A stretch of DNA of 37,000 bases, taken from assembly GCA_030041375.1 (NCBI GenBank), contig JASHOA010000047.1:1-37000 (forward strand), read 5' to 3'. Below, piece after piece: positions 15,392-23,393 of the stretch; position 1 is the first letter of the stretch; each line of letters starts with the position of its first letter. The notes beneath the pieces were generated by a model. It was not told the origin of the DNA. It worked only from the letters and a program-made list of their open reading frames with translations, and ran no database searches. Position numbers and translations under genes: made by a program. Source of the DNA: Acetobacteraceae bacterium. GTDB taxonomy: Bacteria > Pseudomonadota > Alphaproteobacteria > Acetobacterales > Acetobacteraceae.

Positions 15392-16386
15392 TGACGGGCG
15401 CCGCCGGCGGCGGGGCAATCCTGGAGGTCCATGCCCTGCATGTCACGTACGAGAGCGCGGGCCGGGCCGTGCACGCCGTTCAGGATGCAAGCCTCAGCGT
15501 TGCCGAGGGTGAGGCGGTCGGCATCGCCGGCGAATCGGGTTGCGGGAAATCGACGCTGGCGCGCGTCCTGCTGGGGCTTGTCCCGGCCGGGATCGCGCAC
15601 ATTCGCAACGGCCGGATCGCCATCGGCGGCGTTGACGTGACCGGCTTTGCGGGCCGGGATTGGGAACAGGTCCGCGGGCAGCCGGTGGCGATTGTCTTTC
15701 AGGATCCGCTCAGCTTCCTCAACCCGGTGATGCGGGTCGGCGATCAGATCGGCGAAGCGGTGCGGCGGCACGATTCCGCTGCCGCCGTCCCCGCACGCTC
15801 AGCCGAGCTGGTTGATCTCGTCAGGCTGCAGCGAAGCGTGCTCAGACGTTACCCGCACGAACTGTCCGGCGGAATGCGCCAGCGCGTGATGCTGGCGATT
15901 GCGCTCGGTTGCCGCCCACGCCTTCTCGTCGCCGACGAACCGACCACTGCACTCGACGCCACGACCGAGGCCGAGATTCTAGCGCTGCTGCGAGAGCTGC
16001 GCCGCGAACTCGGCATGGCGATGCTTCTCATCAGCCACGATCTCGGGGTGCTGCGGTGGAACTGCGACCGCATTTATATCATGTATGCCGGCCACACGGT
16101 GGAATCGGGCGCGACCGCCGAGGTGCTGTCGCGCCCCGCGCATCCCTACACCAGGGGGCTCGCCGGGGCCGCGCGCCTGGCCCGCCTGCCGGACGGGCAT
16201 TTCGCCATGATCGGCGGCGACGTTCCGAGGCTGGAGAGGCCCGCGCGGCTGTGCCCGTTCCTCTCCCGTTGCGATGCCGCCATGGCACGATGCCGCGAGG
16301 CGATGCCGCCGGCGTTGCCCGCCGGGGCGAACGGGCATCAGGCGCGGTGCTGGCTGATCGCTCCGGCGCATCGGGAAGCGATATGA
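15391..16386 (+). CDS. Dpp/Opp-type ABC importer ATPase 1 (DppD-like)
   Basis: A 331-residue ATPase. Walker [10 protein letters not shown] is at residues 47-55, the Q-loop Gln at 104 (VFQDP), the signature LSGGM at 158-162, Walker B LLVADE at 178-183, and the H-loop in LLISHDLG. The C-terminal extension with spaced cysteines ([14 protein letters not shown], then ARCW) is the oligopeptide-transporter C-terminal domain, which in some members holds a 4Fe-4S cluster. All catalytic residues are present. The start overlaps the permease stop by one base and the end overlaps ATPase 2 by four. Confidence 0.92.
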   Translation: MTGAAGGGAILEVHALHVTYESAGRAVHAVQDASLSVAEGEAVGIAGESGCGKSTLARVLLGLVPAGIAHIRNGRIAIGGVDVTGFAGRDWEQVRGQPVAIVFQDPLSFLNPVMRVGDQIGEAVRRHDSAAAVPARSAELVDLVRLQRSVLRRYPHELSGGMRQRVMLAIALGCRPRLLVADEPTTALDATTEAEILALLRELRRELGMAMLLISHDLGVLRWNCDRIYIMYAGHTVESGATAEVLSRPAHPYTRGLAGAARLARLPDGHFAMIGGDVPRLERPARLCPFLSRCDAAMARCREAMPPALPAGANGHQARCWLIAPAHREAI

Positions 16387-17384
16387 GCACGGCTGTGCTT
16401 GAGCTCAGGCACCTTTCGAAGACGTTTCGCGGGCGCGGGATGGCGCCGGTTCGCGCGGTCATCGATGTGTCGCTCGAGGTCGCTGCCGGCGAATGCGTGG
16501 CGCTGGTCGGCGAGAGCGGTTCCGGCAAATCGACCCTGGCGCGGCTTGCGCTCAGGCTGATCGAACCGGATGCAGGCGAGGTCATTCTCCGCGGCCAGTC
16601 GCTGATGCGCATGCGAGGCGGCACGCTGCGGCGCGCGAGGCGGGGCATACAGCCGATTTTTCAGGACCCCGCCGCCTCGTTCAACCCGCGGCGAACCGTG
16701 CGCAGCCTGCTCTCGCAGGCAATCGAGGGGGCCGGACGAGAGCGTGCCGGAGAGGCGGAAATGGCAGCACTGCTGGCGGCAGTGATGCTGAAACCCGCAG
16801 CCGAATATCTCGATCGCTACCCGCATGAACTGAGCGGAGGGCAGCGGCAGCGTCTTGCCATTGCGCGGGCGCTCGCGCCCCGTCCGGCGGTGATCATTGC
16901 CGACGAACCGCTTTCCGGTGCCGACGTCTCGATCCGCGCACAACTTCTGAATCTGCTGATCGACATGCAGGCGCGGTCGGGAGTGGGCTACCTTCTCATT
17001 ACGCACGATATGCACGTAGCGCGTGCCTTTTCGCACCGCATTGCCGTCATGTACCGCGGGCGGATCGCCGAGCGGGGGCCGACCGGGAGCGTGCTTGCGG
17101 CGCCGCTCCATCCCTATACGCGGCAGCTTCTTGCCGTTGTCCATTCGCTCGATCGCCTGCCGCGCGACGCAACCGCGAAGCCGGTCCGGTCGGCGGCCGG
17201 CACCGGGTGCGGCTTTCATCCGCGGTGCCCGTTGGCGAGCGAGACGTGCCGAAAGCTCGAGCCGATGCTCAGGGAACTGGGGCCCGGCCACAGCGCCGCC
17301 TGCCATCACGCCGCAAGCAAGGAAGGCGGAGGAGATCCGATCCAGTCGCAACCTCAACTCATCCCGGGGATCAACGCATGCTGA
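16383..17384 (+). CDS. Dpp/Opp-type ABC importer ATPase 2 (DppF-like)
   Basis: A 333-residue ATPase, partner of the DppD-like subunit. Walker A GESGSGKST is at 43-51, the Q-loop in IFQDP near 93, the signature LSGGQ at 150-154, Walker B VIIADE at 170-175, and the H-loop in LLITHDMH. The D-loop reads SGAD where most relatives have SALD. The C-terminal domain has the expected cysteines (GCGFHPRCPLASETC). It starts by an ATGA overlap and its end overlaps the lyase gene by 7 bases, which ties the lyase to the importer. Confidence 0.92.
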   Translation: MSTAVLELRHLSKTFRGRGMAPVRAVIDVSLEVAAGECVALVGESGSGKSTLARLALRLIEPDAGEVILRGQSLMRMRGGTLRRARRGIQPIFQDPAASFNPRRTVRSLLSQAIEGAGRERAGEAEMAALLAAVMLKPAAEYLDRYPHELSGGQRQRLAIARALAPRPAVIIADEPLSGADVSIRAQLLNLLIDMQARSGVGYLLITHDMHVARAFSHRIAVMYRGRIAERGPTGSVLAAPLHPYTRQLLAVVHSLDRLPRDATAKPVRSAAGTGCGFHPRCPLASETCRKLEPMLRELGPGHSAACHHAASKEGGGDPIQSQPQLIPGINAC

Positions 17385-18901
17385 AGCAGAAATCGTCCGA
17401 ATATCGTGGTTATCGCAAGGCTGGTATTCGCCTTCGCGAAGAGATGCTGCCGATGCTCGGCCGTCTCTATTCCGATCGCACGCGCCTGTTGCAGCCGGCG
17501 GTCCACGCTTTCGACAAGGCGCACACGGTGATGCTGGCCGAAGAGGGTCTGCTCGATCCGAAGATGGCGGCGGCGATCCTGAGCGGGCTCAAGAAGATCG
17601 AAAGCGAAGGCGTCGTCGAGGCACGCAGCAAGGCCGGCGGCGGGCTGCACTCGGGCGAGCAGTACCTCATTCGCCTGCTGGGCGAGGACGTGGCCGGGCG
17701 CTTCCACCTGGCGCGCAGCTCGGGGGATTTGAGCTCGGTCGGGATCAACTGGCTGCAACGCGAAAAACTGCTCGCCGTCATACGGGCCACAAATCGCCTG
17801 CGCGGCGTCCTGATCGAGCTGGCGCGCCGGAATACCGACACGATCCTGCCCGGCTATACCTTCGGCCAGCAGGCGCAGCCGATGACACTGGCTCATCTCT
17901 GGCTCTCCTGGGTGGCCACTCTCGGCAGGGACTTCGATCGCCTCGCCGGCGCCTTTCGCCGCGTCAACGTGAGCCCGGCGGGTGCGGCGATCATGGTCGG
18001 CTCGGATTTCCGGGTGAATCGCACCCGCACGGCCGAGTTGCTCGGGTTCGACGCGGTGCACGAGAACTGCGCCGATGCGATCCTCGAGCTCACCGCCGAT
18101 GACAGCCTCGACGTTCCGGCGGTGATCGCCATTCTCTACCATTCGATGGCGAAATGGGCCGACGATCTCATCCTGTGGAGCACGGCCGAGTTCTCCTTCC
18201 TCGACATACCAGACCGCTTCTGCGGCACATCCTCGATCATGATGCAGAAGAAGAACGTCATTGGCCCGGCCGAGGTGAAGGGCGCTTCGGCAGAGGCGCT
18301 GGGTTGTTTCGTGGCCGGGTACCATGCTCTCAAGGGACCGACCGGCCTGCCGATTACCGAGCGGCACTACGCGCTCGAGACGCTGTGGCGGGTCGCCGAC
18401 AATGCCGTGCGCGATCTCGGCTGGTTCTGCGAGCTTCTGCCGGCGCTTGGTTTGCGCAAGCCGCATATGCGGGAAGAAGCCTGGCGGCATTGGGCGACCG
18501 CGACCGACCTGGCGGGCGCATTGGTGCGCGAGCGAGGCCTGCCGTGGCGGACGGCGCACCAGATCGTCGGCATTCTCGTTCGGCTGTCGGAGGAGCGGGG
18601 TTTTGGACCAGCCGACGTGACCCCGGCCTTACTGGATGAAGCGGCAGAGCTTTATCACGAACAGCCGGCCGGGCTCGACGCGGAGACGATTCGCCAGGCC
18701 CTTGACCCGCAGCATTTCGTGGCCGCGCGGACGTTGCAGGGCGGACCGGCGCCCGCGGAGTCGCTGCGCCAGGCGCAGCACTTCGCCGAAAGCCTGGCGC
18801 GGGACGAAATGACGGTGAAATCGATCGAAGAGCGGCTCGCTCTCGCCGCTCGGAAGCTCGAGACCGCCGCCGAGGCGATCATTGCGCAGCATGGCGGGTG
18901 A
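17378..18901 (+). CDS. Argininosuccinate-lyase-like C-N lyase (aspartase/fumarase superfamily)
   Basis: A 507-residue member of the aspartase/fumarase superfamily, closest in motif order to argininosuccinate lyase but longer (ASL is about 460). The three conserved regions are recognisable: GRFHLARSSGDLSS (108-120), PGYTFGQQAQPMTLAH (158-173) and CGTSSIMMQKKNV (282-294). Region 2 of ASL reads GYTHLQ; here the His is replaced by Phe162. Region 3 has a Ser pair for the catalytic base, but the usual MPQKKNPD reads MMQKKNVIG. It is therefore unlikely to be housekeeping ArgH. EDDS lyase and related aminopolycarboxylate C-N lyases belong to this group. Being the last gene of an importer operon with an MmgE/PrpD protein supports cleavage of an imported N-substituted aspartate-like compound. 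GGGGA precedes the ATG. Confidence 0.85.
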   Translation: MLKQKSSEYRGYRKAGIRLREEMLPMLGRLYSDRTRLLQPAVHAFDKAHTVMLAEEGLLDPKMAAAILSGLKKIESEGVVEARSKAGGGLHSGEQYLIRLLGEDVAGRFHLARSSGDLSSVGINWLQREKLLAVIRATNRLRGVLIELARRNTDTILPGYTFGQQAQPMTLAHLWLSWVATLGRDFDRLAGAFRRVNVSPAGAAIMVGSDFRVNRTRTAELLGFDAVHENCADAILELTADDSLDVPAVIAILYHSMAKWADDLILWSTAEFSFLDIPDRFCGTSSIMMQKKNVIGPAEVKGASAEALGCFVAGYHALKGPTGLPITERHYALETLWRVADNAVRDLGWFCELLPALGLRKPHMREEAWRHWATATDLAGALVRERGLPWRTAHQIVGILVRLSEERGFGPADVTPALLDEAAELYHEQPAGLDAETIRQALDPQHFVAARTLQGGPAPAESLRQAQHFAESLARDEMTVKSIEERLALAARKLETAAEAIIAQHGG

Positions 18902-18902
18902 A

Positions 18903-18921
18903 GGGGAACCGGTCCTTCCCC
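18903..18921 (+). terminator. Short hairpin after the lyase gene
   Basis: GGGGAA at 18903-18908 pairs with TTCCCC at 18916-18921 around a 7-base loop, immediately after the lyase stop codon. There is no T run, so termination strength is doubtful. Confidence 0.35.
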
Positions 18922-19023
18922 GCCTGTCCTGTCGGCGCCCGGGCAGAGCCGGCTAGAGCGGTTCCGCTGAGGGTGGAATCGTCAGAGGGCGTGAATCGCG
19001 GGCTCGAATAAAGCGCGAGACCG

Positions 19024-19051
19024 GTGTCGGGCTGCACAGTCAGCCCGACAC
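19024..19051. terminator. Perfect 11-bp hairpin between convergent operons
   Basis: GTGTCGGGCTG at 19024-19034 pairs perfectly with CAGCCCGACAC at 19041-19051 around a CACAGT loop. It lies in the 170-bp gap between the plus-strand lyase and the minus-strand permease, where a bidirectional terminator is expected. No T run is present. Confidence 0.55.
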
Positions 19052-19075
19052 GAGTCTAGCCCGACACGGGTCTAT
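19044..19075. repeat. 16-bp tandem repeat derived from the hairpin arm, across a stop codon
   Basis: CCCGACACGAGTCTAG (19044-19059) is followed directly by CCCGACACGGGTCTAT (19060-19075), differing at two positions. The first copy overlaps the 3' arm of the neighbouring hairpin. The second contains the minus-strand permease stop codon at 19072-19074. The 14-mer CCGACACGGGTCTA at 19061-19074 recurs exactly at 36804-36817. Confidence 0.8.
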
Positions 19076-19839
19076 CGCTGGCGTCGCGAGGGGCGCCAGC
19101 CCAGGAAACGCTTTTCGAACAGGCTGATCAGGGCGATGCCGGCGGTTGTGAACAGCGAGATCAGCAGCAGCGCTGCGAACACCAACGGCGTGTCGAGGTT
19201 GAACTGCCCGGACAGGATCAAGTGGCCTATTCCGCGATTGCCGCCGATGAACTCGCCGACGATCGAGCCGACCAGCGCCAGCGGAAACCCCACCTTCAAT
19301 CCATCGACGATGAAGGGCAGAGCGTTCATCAGCCGCACCTTCAAAAAGATCCGCATGGTCGTGCCGCCGGCAAGCCTCGCAAGGTCGAACACATCGGCTT
19401 CGATTTCCACCAGGCCGCTCAGCGCGTTCACGAAGATCGGGAACAGTGCGAGCAGGAACGCAAGCAGAATTTTCGACTCCAGGCCGAGGCCGAACCAGAT
19501 GATGAACAGGGGTGCGATGGCGATCTTCGGGATGCCGTTGAATGCGGCAAGGACAGGAACCAGCACGGCGTTGACCGCCGGAACGAAGATCACCGCCAGC
19601 GCGAGCAGCACGCCGATGACGAGCGCCAGCGCGAGGCCCAAGAGCGTGGTACTCGCCGTCACACCGAGATTGCCGATCAAAGCGCCGAATGTCTGGTCGA
19701 GCCGCACTGCGATGGCGGTGGGGAGCGGCAGCACGTAGGTCGGGATATTCGTGTGCGGCAGGCCGAACTGCCAGAGAAGCAGGACGGCGATCACGCTGGC
19801 GATGGGTTTGCCGAGGCGACGGGCCGGGGATCGGGCCAT
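19072..19839 (-). CDS. NMT1/SsuC-type ABC importer permease
   Basis: A 255-residue permease of the nitrate/sulfonate/taurine (SsuC/TauC) type with about six membrane helices. Family marks are the N-terminal LLLWQFGLP, the TYVLPLP segment, NGIPKIAIAPLFIIWFGLG, and the coupling-loop region DLARLAGGTTMRIFLKVRLMNALPFIVDGLK. ATG 19839 lies 4 bases after the ATPase stop; a longer frame would overlap the ATPase. It is the last gene of the UbiD2-binding protein-ATPase-permease unit. The stop codon sits inside a tandem repeat. Confidence 0.92.
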   Translation of the reverse strand: MARSPARRLGKPIASVIAVLLLWQFGLPHTNIPTYVLPLPTAIAVRLDQTFGALIGNLGVTASTTLLGLALALVIGVLLALAVIFVPAVNAVLVPVLAAFNGIPKIAIAPLFIIWFGLGLESKILLAFLLALFPIFVNALSGLVEIEADVFDLARLAGGTTMRIFLKVRLMNALPFIVDGLKVGFPLALVGSIVGEFIGGNRGIGHLILSGQFNLDTPLVFAALLLISLFTTAGIALISLFEKRFLGWRPSRRQR

Positions 19840-19843
19840 GCTG

Positions 19844-20650
19844 CTACTCCACCCAGCCTCCAGCGATCGTTTCACTGACATGGGCGGCGATCTCGACGAA
19901 GCGCGGGCTCGACAGCGTGCGGCGCTCGCGCGGGCGCGGCAGGTCGACCCGGACGACCTCGACCAGGCGGCCGGGACGCGCGCTCATCACCAGGATGCGA
20001 TCCGACAGCAGGGCCGCTTCGGTGATGCTGTGGGTCACGAACAGCACGGTGCTGCGGCTGGCGCTCCAGATATTCTGCAGCTCGAAACCCATGCGTTCAC
20101 GGGTGATGATATCGAGTGCGCCGAACGGCTCGTCCATCAGGATGATGGAGGGGTTGAGCAGCAGTGCGCGGCAGATTGCTACCCGCTGCTGCATGCCGCC
20201 TGACAGCTCATAGGGCATCCGGTTCTCGAAGCCGGCGAGGCCGGCGAGACGGAGCAGATCGAGCGCCCGCGAGCGGTACGTCCTCCTCCGCTCGCCCCGC
20301 ATCTCGGCGACGAACAGCACATTTTCCAGCGCCGTGCGCCAGGGCAGCAGCACGGGGGACTGGAAGACCATGCCGACATCGCGCGCCGGGCCCTGCAACG
20401 GGCGGCCACGCAGGCGAATCGCGCCGCTGCTCGGCGCGATCAGGCCGGCCAGCATGCGCAGCAGCGTGGACTTGCCGCAGCCGCTCGGCCCGACGATGGA
20501 GACGAACTCGTTGTCCGTGACCTGAAACGAAATACCGTCGATCGCGATGAGATCATCGAAGACCTTGCGGACGGAGGAGAGTTCGACCAGGGCAGTGGGC
20601 GCGGCCACCGCCGGGGCCGGTTGCCTCGGCTCGACGGTGGAATCGCTCAC
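19844..20650 (-). CDS. NMT1/SsuB-type ABC importer ATPase
   Basis: A 268-residue ATPase of the nitrate/sulfonate/taurine transporter class. Walker A GPSGCGKST is at 54-62, the Q-loop in VFQSPVLLPWRT near 96 (the LLPW pattern is typical of SsuB/TauB), the signature LSGGM at 149-153, Walker B IILMDE at 169-174, and the H-loop in LFVTHSITEAALL. All catalytic residues are present. It lies 15 bases after the binding-protein gene and 4 before the permease. Confidence 0.93.
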   Translation of the reverse strand: MSDSTVEPRQPAPAVAAPTALVELSSVRKVFDDLIAIDGISFQVTDNEFVSIVGPSGCGKSTLLRMLAGLIAPSSGAIRLRGRPLQGPARDVGMVFQSPVLLPWRTALENVLFVAEMRGERRRTYRSRALDLLRLAGLAGFENRMPYELSGGMQQRVAICRALLLNPSIILMDEPFGALDIITRERMGFELQNIWSASRSTVLFVTHSITEAALLSDRILVMSARPGRLVEVVRVDLPRPRERRTLSSPRFVEIAAHVSETIAGGWVE

Positions 20651-20665
20651 CCTCCGGCCTTGCGG

Positions 20666-21658
20666 CTACTGGCCAACCATGCCTTCGGCAAACACCTCGG
20701 ATGCGGCCGGCTGGCGCGGCAGTTTGATCGACTGGCTGACGAGGTCGATCACGCGTTGCACACGGTCCGGCGTTGCGACGCCATAGCCATGCTCTTTCAC
20801 ATACGAGGTTTCAATCGCCTTGATCGACTGGCGCCACTGTGCCCGCACCGTCTCGAGCTTGAGGGTCGGGTTGGCGTTCGCCATGATCGCGGTTGCATCG
20901 TCGGGGTTCGCGACCGAGTAGGCGACCGCCTTGGCGATGGCGCCGGCGAAGCGCTTCACTTCGTCAGGGTGCCCGGCGATGCGACTGGCCTGGGTGATGA
21001 GCAGATAGCCGAACGGGTTGTACCCCCAGTCGGCAAAGGAGGCGAAGTAGACCTTCCTGTTCTGCGCGGCGACGATCGCTTCGAGCGCCGGGATGTCTCC
21101 GTCGAGAGAGGCCGTGTAAAGGTCGATCTGGCCGCTCAGCAACAGGGAGACATAAACGGAGGGATCGGCGGCGATCCAGTTGACCTTGCCGATATCGAGC
21201 CCCTTCTGGTGAAAGATGATCGGCAGGATGACACGGGCGCTGTCCGATTCCGCGGCGGCAAGGCGCGCGCCGTACAGTGATTGCGGTGTCGGATAGGGCT
21301 TGAGCGAGGCGAGACCGCTGGTGTCGTTATCCATGAACACCATGAAGGCCTTGACCTTTGCGCCACTGGCGACGCCTTTGATGACGGAGCCCGGGTCGGC
21401 CATGCCAAAGTCCGCCTTGTGGCTGTCGATCGCCGTCACCACGAAGCCGCTGCCGGTAGCCGGCTCGACGGTCACATCGAAGCCGGCGTCGCGGAAGTAG
21501 CCCTTGGCGACGCCGACAAAATACGGAGTGTCGCGACCGGCGAAGGTGTAGTTGGTAAGGAATGTGACCTTGTGAGGAGGCGACTGCGCCAGTGCCGGAG
21601 CGGCGGAGAGAGCGAGCGCGCCGAGCAGGCAAGCGAGACGGAACATTCTGCGGAACAT
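20666..21658 (-). CDS. NMT1/THI5-type periplasmic binding protein
   Basis: A 330-residue binding protein of the NMT1/THI5 and SsuA-like class. The signal peptide is MFRRMFRLACLLGALALSAAPALA. The mature part shows VTFLTNYTFAGRDTPYFVGVAKGYFRDAGFDVTV, typical of this class, then GSGFVVTAIDSHKADFGMAD and KPYPTPQSLYGARLAAAESD. Ligands of relatives include pyrimidine precursors, riboflavin, sulfonates and aromatic acids, so the ligand is open. It starts 53 bases after the second UbiD gene, which suggests the importer delivers the UbiD substrate. Confidence 0.92.
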   Translation of the reverse strand: MFRRMFRLACLLGALALSAAPALAQSPPHKVTFLTNYTFAGRDTPYFVGVAKGYFRDAGFDVTVEPATGSGFVVTAIDSHKADFGMADPGSVIKGVASGAKVKAFMVFMDNDTSGLASLKPYPTPQSLYGARLAAAESDSARVILPIIFHQKGLDIGKVNWIAADPSVYVSLLLSGQIDLYTASLDGDIPALEAIVAAQNRKVYFASFADWGYNPFGYLLITQASRIAGHPDEVKRFAGAIAKAVAYSVANPDDATAIMANANPTLKLETVRAQWRQSIKAIETSYVKEHGYGVATPDRVQRVIDLVSQSIKLPRQPAASEVFAEGMVGQ

Positions 21659-21711
21659 TTCGGCTTCCCCTTGTCTCTGTTGGTCGTTCCCGGTGTCTTT
21701 CCGGTTAGCGG

Positions 21712-23106
21712 CTACGGCTTTGCGAGATAGGCCTGGAGATCGATGGCATCCGCACCCGGGATGCGCTTGCGTACGAATTCCTCGCGTCGCGCGAAGGGAG
21801 CCGTGGCGTCGATGGCCATCCGGCCCCAGTGGTCCTTGTGCGGGTCACGATAGAAGGTCGGCGTATCGGGGATGATCATCGTATCACGATCGACGCGCGA
21901 GCGGGTCAGGATCGCCCACATGACGTCGTTCATATCGTAGATGTCCACGTCTTCGTCGACGACGGTGATCACCTTGGCCCAGGTCGGTTCGGAGCCCAGG
22001 ACGGCCAACAGTACCTGGCGCGCATGGCCTTCGTATTGCTGGCGGATCTTGATCACGGTGTGCAGTACGAATGGCTGGCACGTGACATCGAGAATGCCCG
22101 GCAGAACGGCGCTGACGCGCTGATAGATGTTGGCGGCGATCGAGAGCTCGAGCGTCAGCACTTCTTCGGGTGACCCGCAATTGATGCTGTGAAACACGGC
22201 ATCGGCGCGCCGGGTGACGCCGAGCACCTCGAAGACGGCGTTGGGGCCAACCGGCGTGTAGTAGCCCATGAATTCCCCGAACGGACCTTCCGGCCGGCGC
22301 TCGTTGGGAAGGAAGCGTCCTTCGATGACGATCTCGGTGCTGTCGGGCACCAGCAGGTTCACGTGCCGGCAGGGACGGAGCGGGAGCGGCTTCCGTTGCA
22401 GCTTGGCGGCCAGTTCAAGCTCGTCGGCCTCGTACGGGATGGGTGCCGCGGCGCTGAGAAAAGCGGCGGGCGGCGGGCCGATCAGCATCGCCGCCTCGAG
22501 CGGTTGCCCCATCTTCTCCGCCTTCTCGTGGTAGAGCGTGAGATGATGTCGCGGGGCGAGCCGGCAGCGAAGCTCCTCGTCGCTGATATACATCGAGCGA
22601 TGGAAGGAAAGATTGGGGACCCCGGTTTCCGGCTCCCGGGCGAGAAACATCGCGGAGGTGAAGTAGGGCGCGCCGTCGTGCTCCGCGTAGGTGATCAGCG
22701 GCAGGTCGCTCAGCCGGCAGTCGATGAGATCGTAGGCGGATCGGCTCAGCACGGGAAGCGGATCGGCGACCGGCGGCGCGAGAGTCACCAGGTTGTTCCA
22801 TTGCCGGCAGAAATCGGCCGGGTCGATCGAGAGGATTTGCGCCAGCCGTTCCCGCGATCCGTAAATGTTGGTCAGAACCGAGAGGTTCGTGCCGGTCACC
22901 CGGTGGAAGAGCAGGGCCTTGCCCGAACTTCGCTGCACGGCCTGCGTGACTGCGGCCAGCTCGTGCTTCGGTGAAACTTCCCGATGCACTTCGAGCAACT
23001 GCCCCTGAGCGCGCAGCATCTGCATGTATTCGCGCATCGTGCCGCCGGCCGGGTTACGGCCCGGGGCGTATTCGTGGCCGCTCGCCGCTGCGACGCGCGT
23101 GGTCAT
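21712..23106 (-). CDS. UbiD-family prenyl-FMN-dependent decarboxylase (second copy)
   Basis: A UbiD-family enzyme of ~464 residues from ATG 23106. With that numbering the triad is Arg170 (NLSFHRSM), Glu273 and Glu278 (PEGPFGEFMGYY), the same spacing as in the first UbiD, so it should be active with prenyl-FMN. It is clearly divergent from the first copy outside the core. The start is uncertain: ATG 23154 gives a longer form without a good ribosome site, while ATG 23037 (MREYMQMLRAQGQLLEV) best resembles typical UbiD N-termini. It heads the NMT1-type importer operon. About 210 bases upstream lies the promoter/operator block shared with the acyl-CoA synthetase operon, so it is probably repressed by the GntR protein encoded at 35989. 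Confidence 0.88.
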   Translation of the reverse strand: MTTRVAAASGHEYAPGRNPAGGTMREYMQMLRAQGQLLEVHREVSPKHELAAVTQAVQRSSGKALLFHRVTGTNLSVLTNIYGSRERLAQILSIDPADFCRQWNNLVTLAPPVADPLPVLSRSAYDLIDCRLSDLPLITYAEHDGAPYFTSAMFLAREPETGVPNLSFHRSMYISDEELRCRLAPRHHLTLYHEKAEKMGQPLEAAMLIGPPPAAFLSAAAPIPYEADELELAAKLQRKPLPLRPCRHVNLLVPDSTEIVIEGRFLPNERRPEGPFGEFMGYYTPVGPNAVFEVLGVTRRADAVFHSINCGSPEEVLTLELSIAANIYQRVSAVLPGILDVTCQPFVLHTVIKIRQQYEGHARQVLLAVLGSEPTWAKVITVVDEDVDIYDMNDVMWAILTRSRVDRDTMIIPDTPTFYRDPHKDHWGRMAIDATAPFARREEFVRKRIPGADAIDLQAYLAKP

Positions 23107-23317
23107 GTGCGTCTGCCCCACGCCGCAGGAATCCCGGGCAGCTTTCCCTGCCATGGCGAGCTATGAGGACGGCGGCAGTGGCAACGACCGGTCATGGGGA
23201 CACCGGGAGCAGGGCATGGAAAACGGGCGATCGCGCCAGGGCGGGGAAGCGCCACGCCCTGATGGCCCGCGGCCCGCGCTCATGACCATCTCCGCTCGCA
23301 CCTTGCCGTCGCAACAA

Positions 23318-23353
23318 GTCTAGACATATCGTGCTCCCGGCCCACCGTCCAGG
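23318..23353 (-). promoter_or_regulatory. Minus-strand promoter with GTCTAGAC operator, copy 1 (UbiD2 operon)
   Basis: On the minus strand TGGACG (-35, 23351-23346) and TATGTC (-10, 23328-23323) are 17 bases apart. The perfect palindrome GTCTAGAC at 23318-23325 overlaps the -10 and likely start point. It fits the GTNTANAC consensus of HutC-subfamily GntR regulators, a position suited to repression. The 36-base block matches 35821-35856 at 29 positions without gaps, including the 11-base run ACATATCGTGC. Confidence 0.7.
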
Positions 23354-23377
23354 GCCACTTCGCTCTGGGTCAGCGTC

Positions 23378-23393
23378 GCGATGTCGATATCGC
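23378..23393. promoter_or_regulatory. Near-perfect 16-bp palindrome upstream of the amide importer
   Basis: GCGATGTCGATATCGC is self-complementary at 7 of 8 pairs, centred 25 bases from the edge of the shared promoter block and about 120 bases before the importer start. It may be an operator for the plus-strand operon; no regulator is assigned. Confidence 0.3.

Noticed and set aside
18953-18986. Possible half copy of a dispersed intergenic repeat beginning CTAGAGCGGTTCCGCT
   Set aside because: It resembles repeats seen in other alphaproteobacteria, but only one copy is in the window and the second arm is poor, so it cannot be supported here.
1829-19075. Short repeats considered as a CRISPR array or integron-like sites
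   Set aside because: Each is a single head-to-tail doublet without spacers, and no cas or integrase gene is present.
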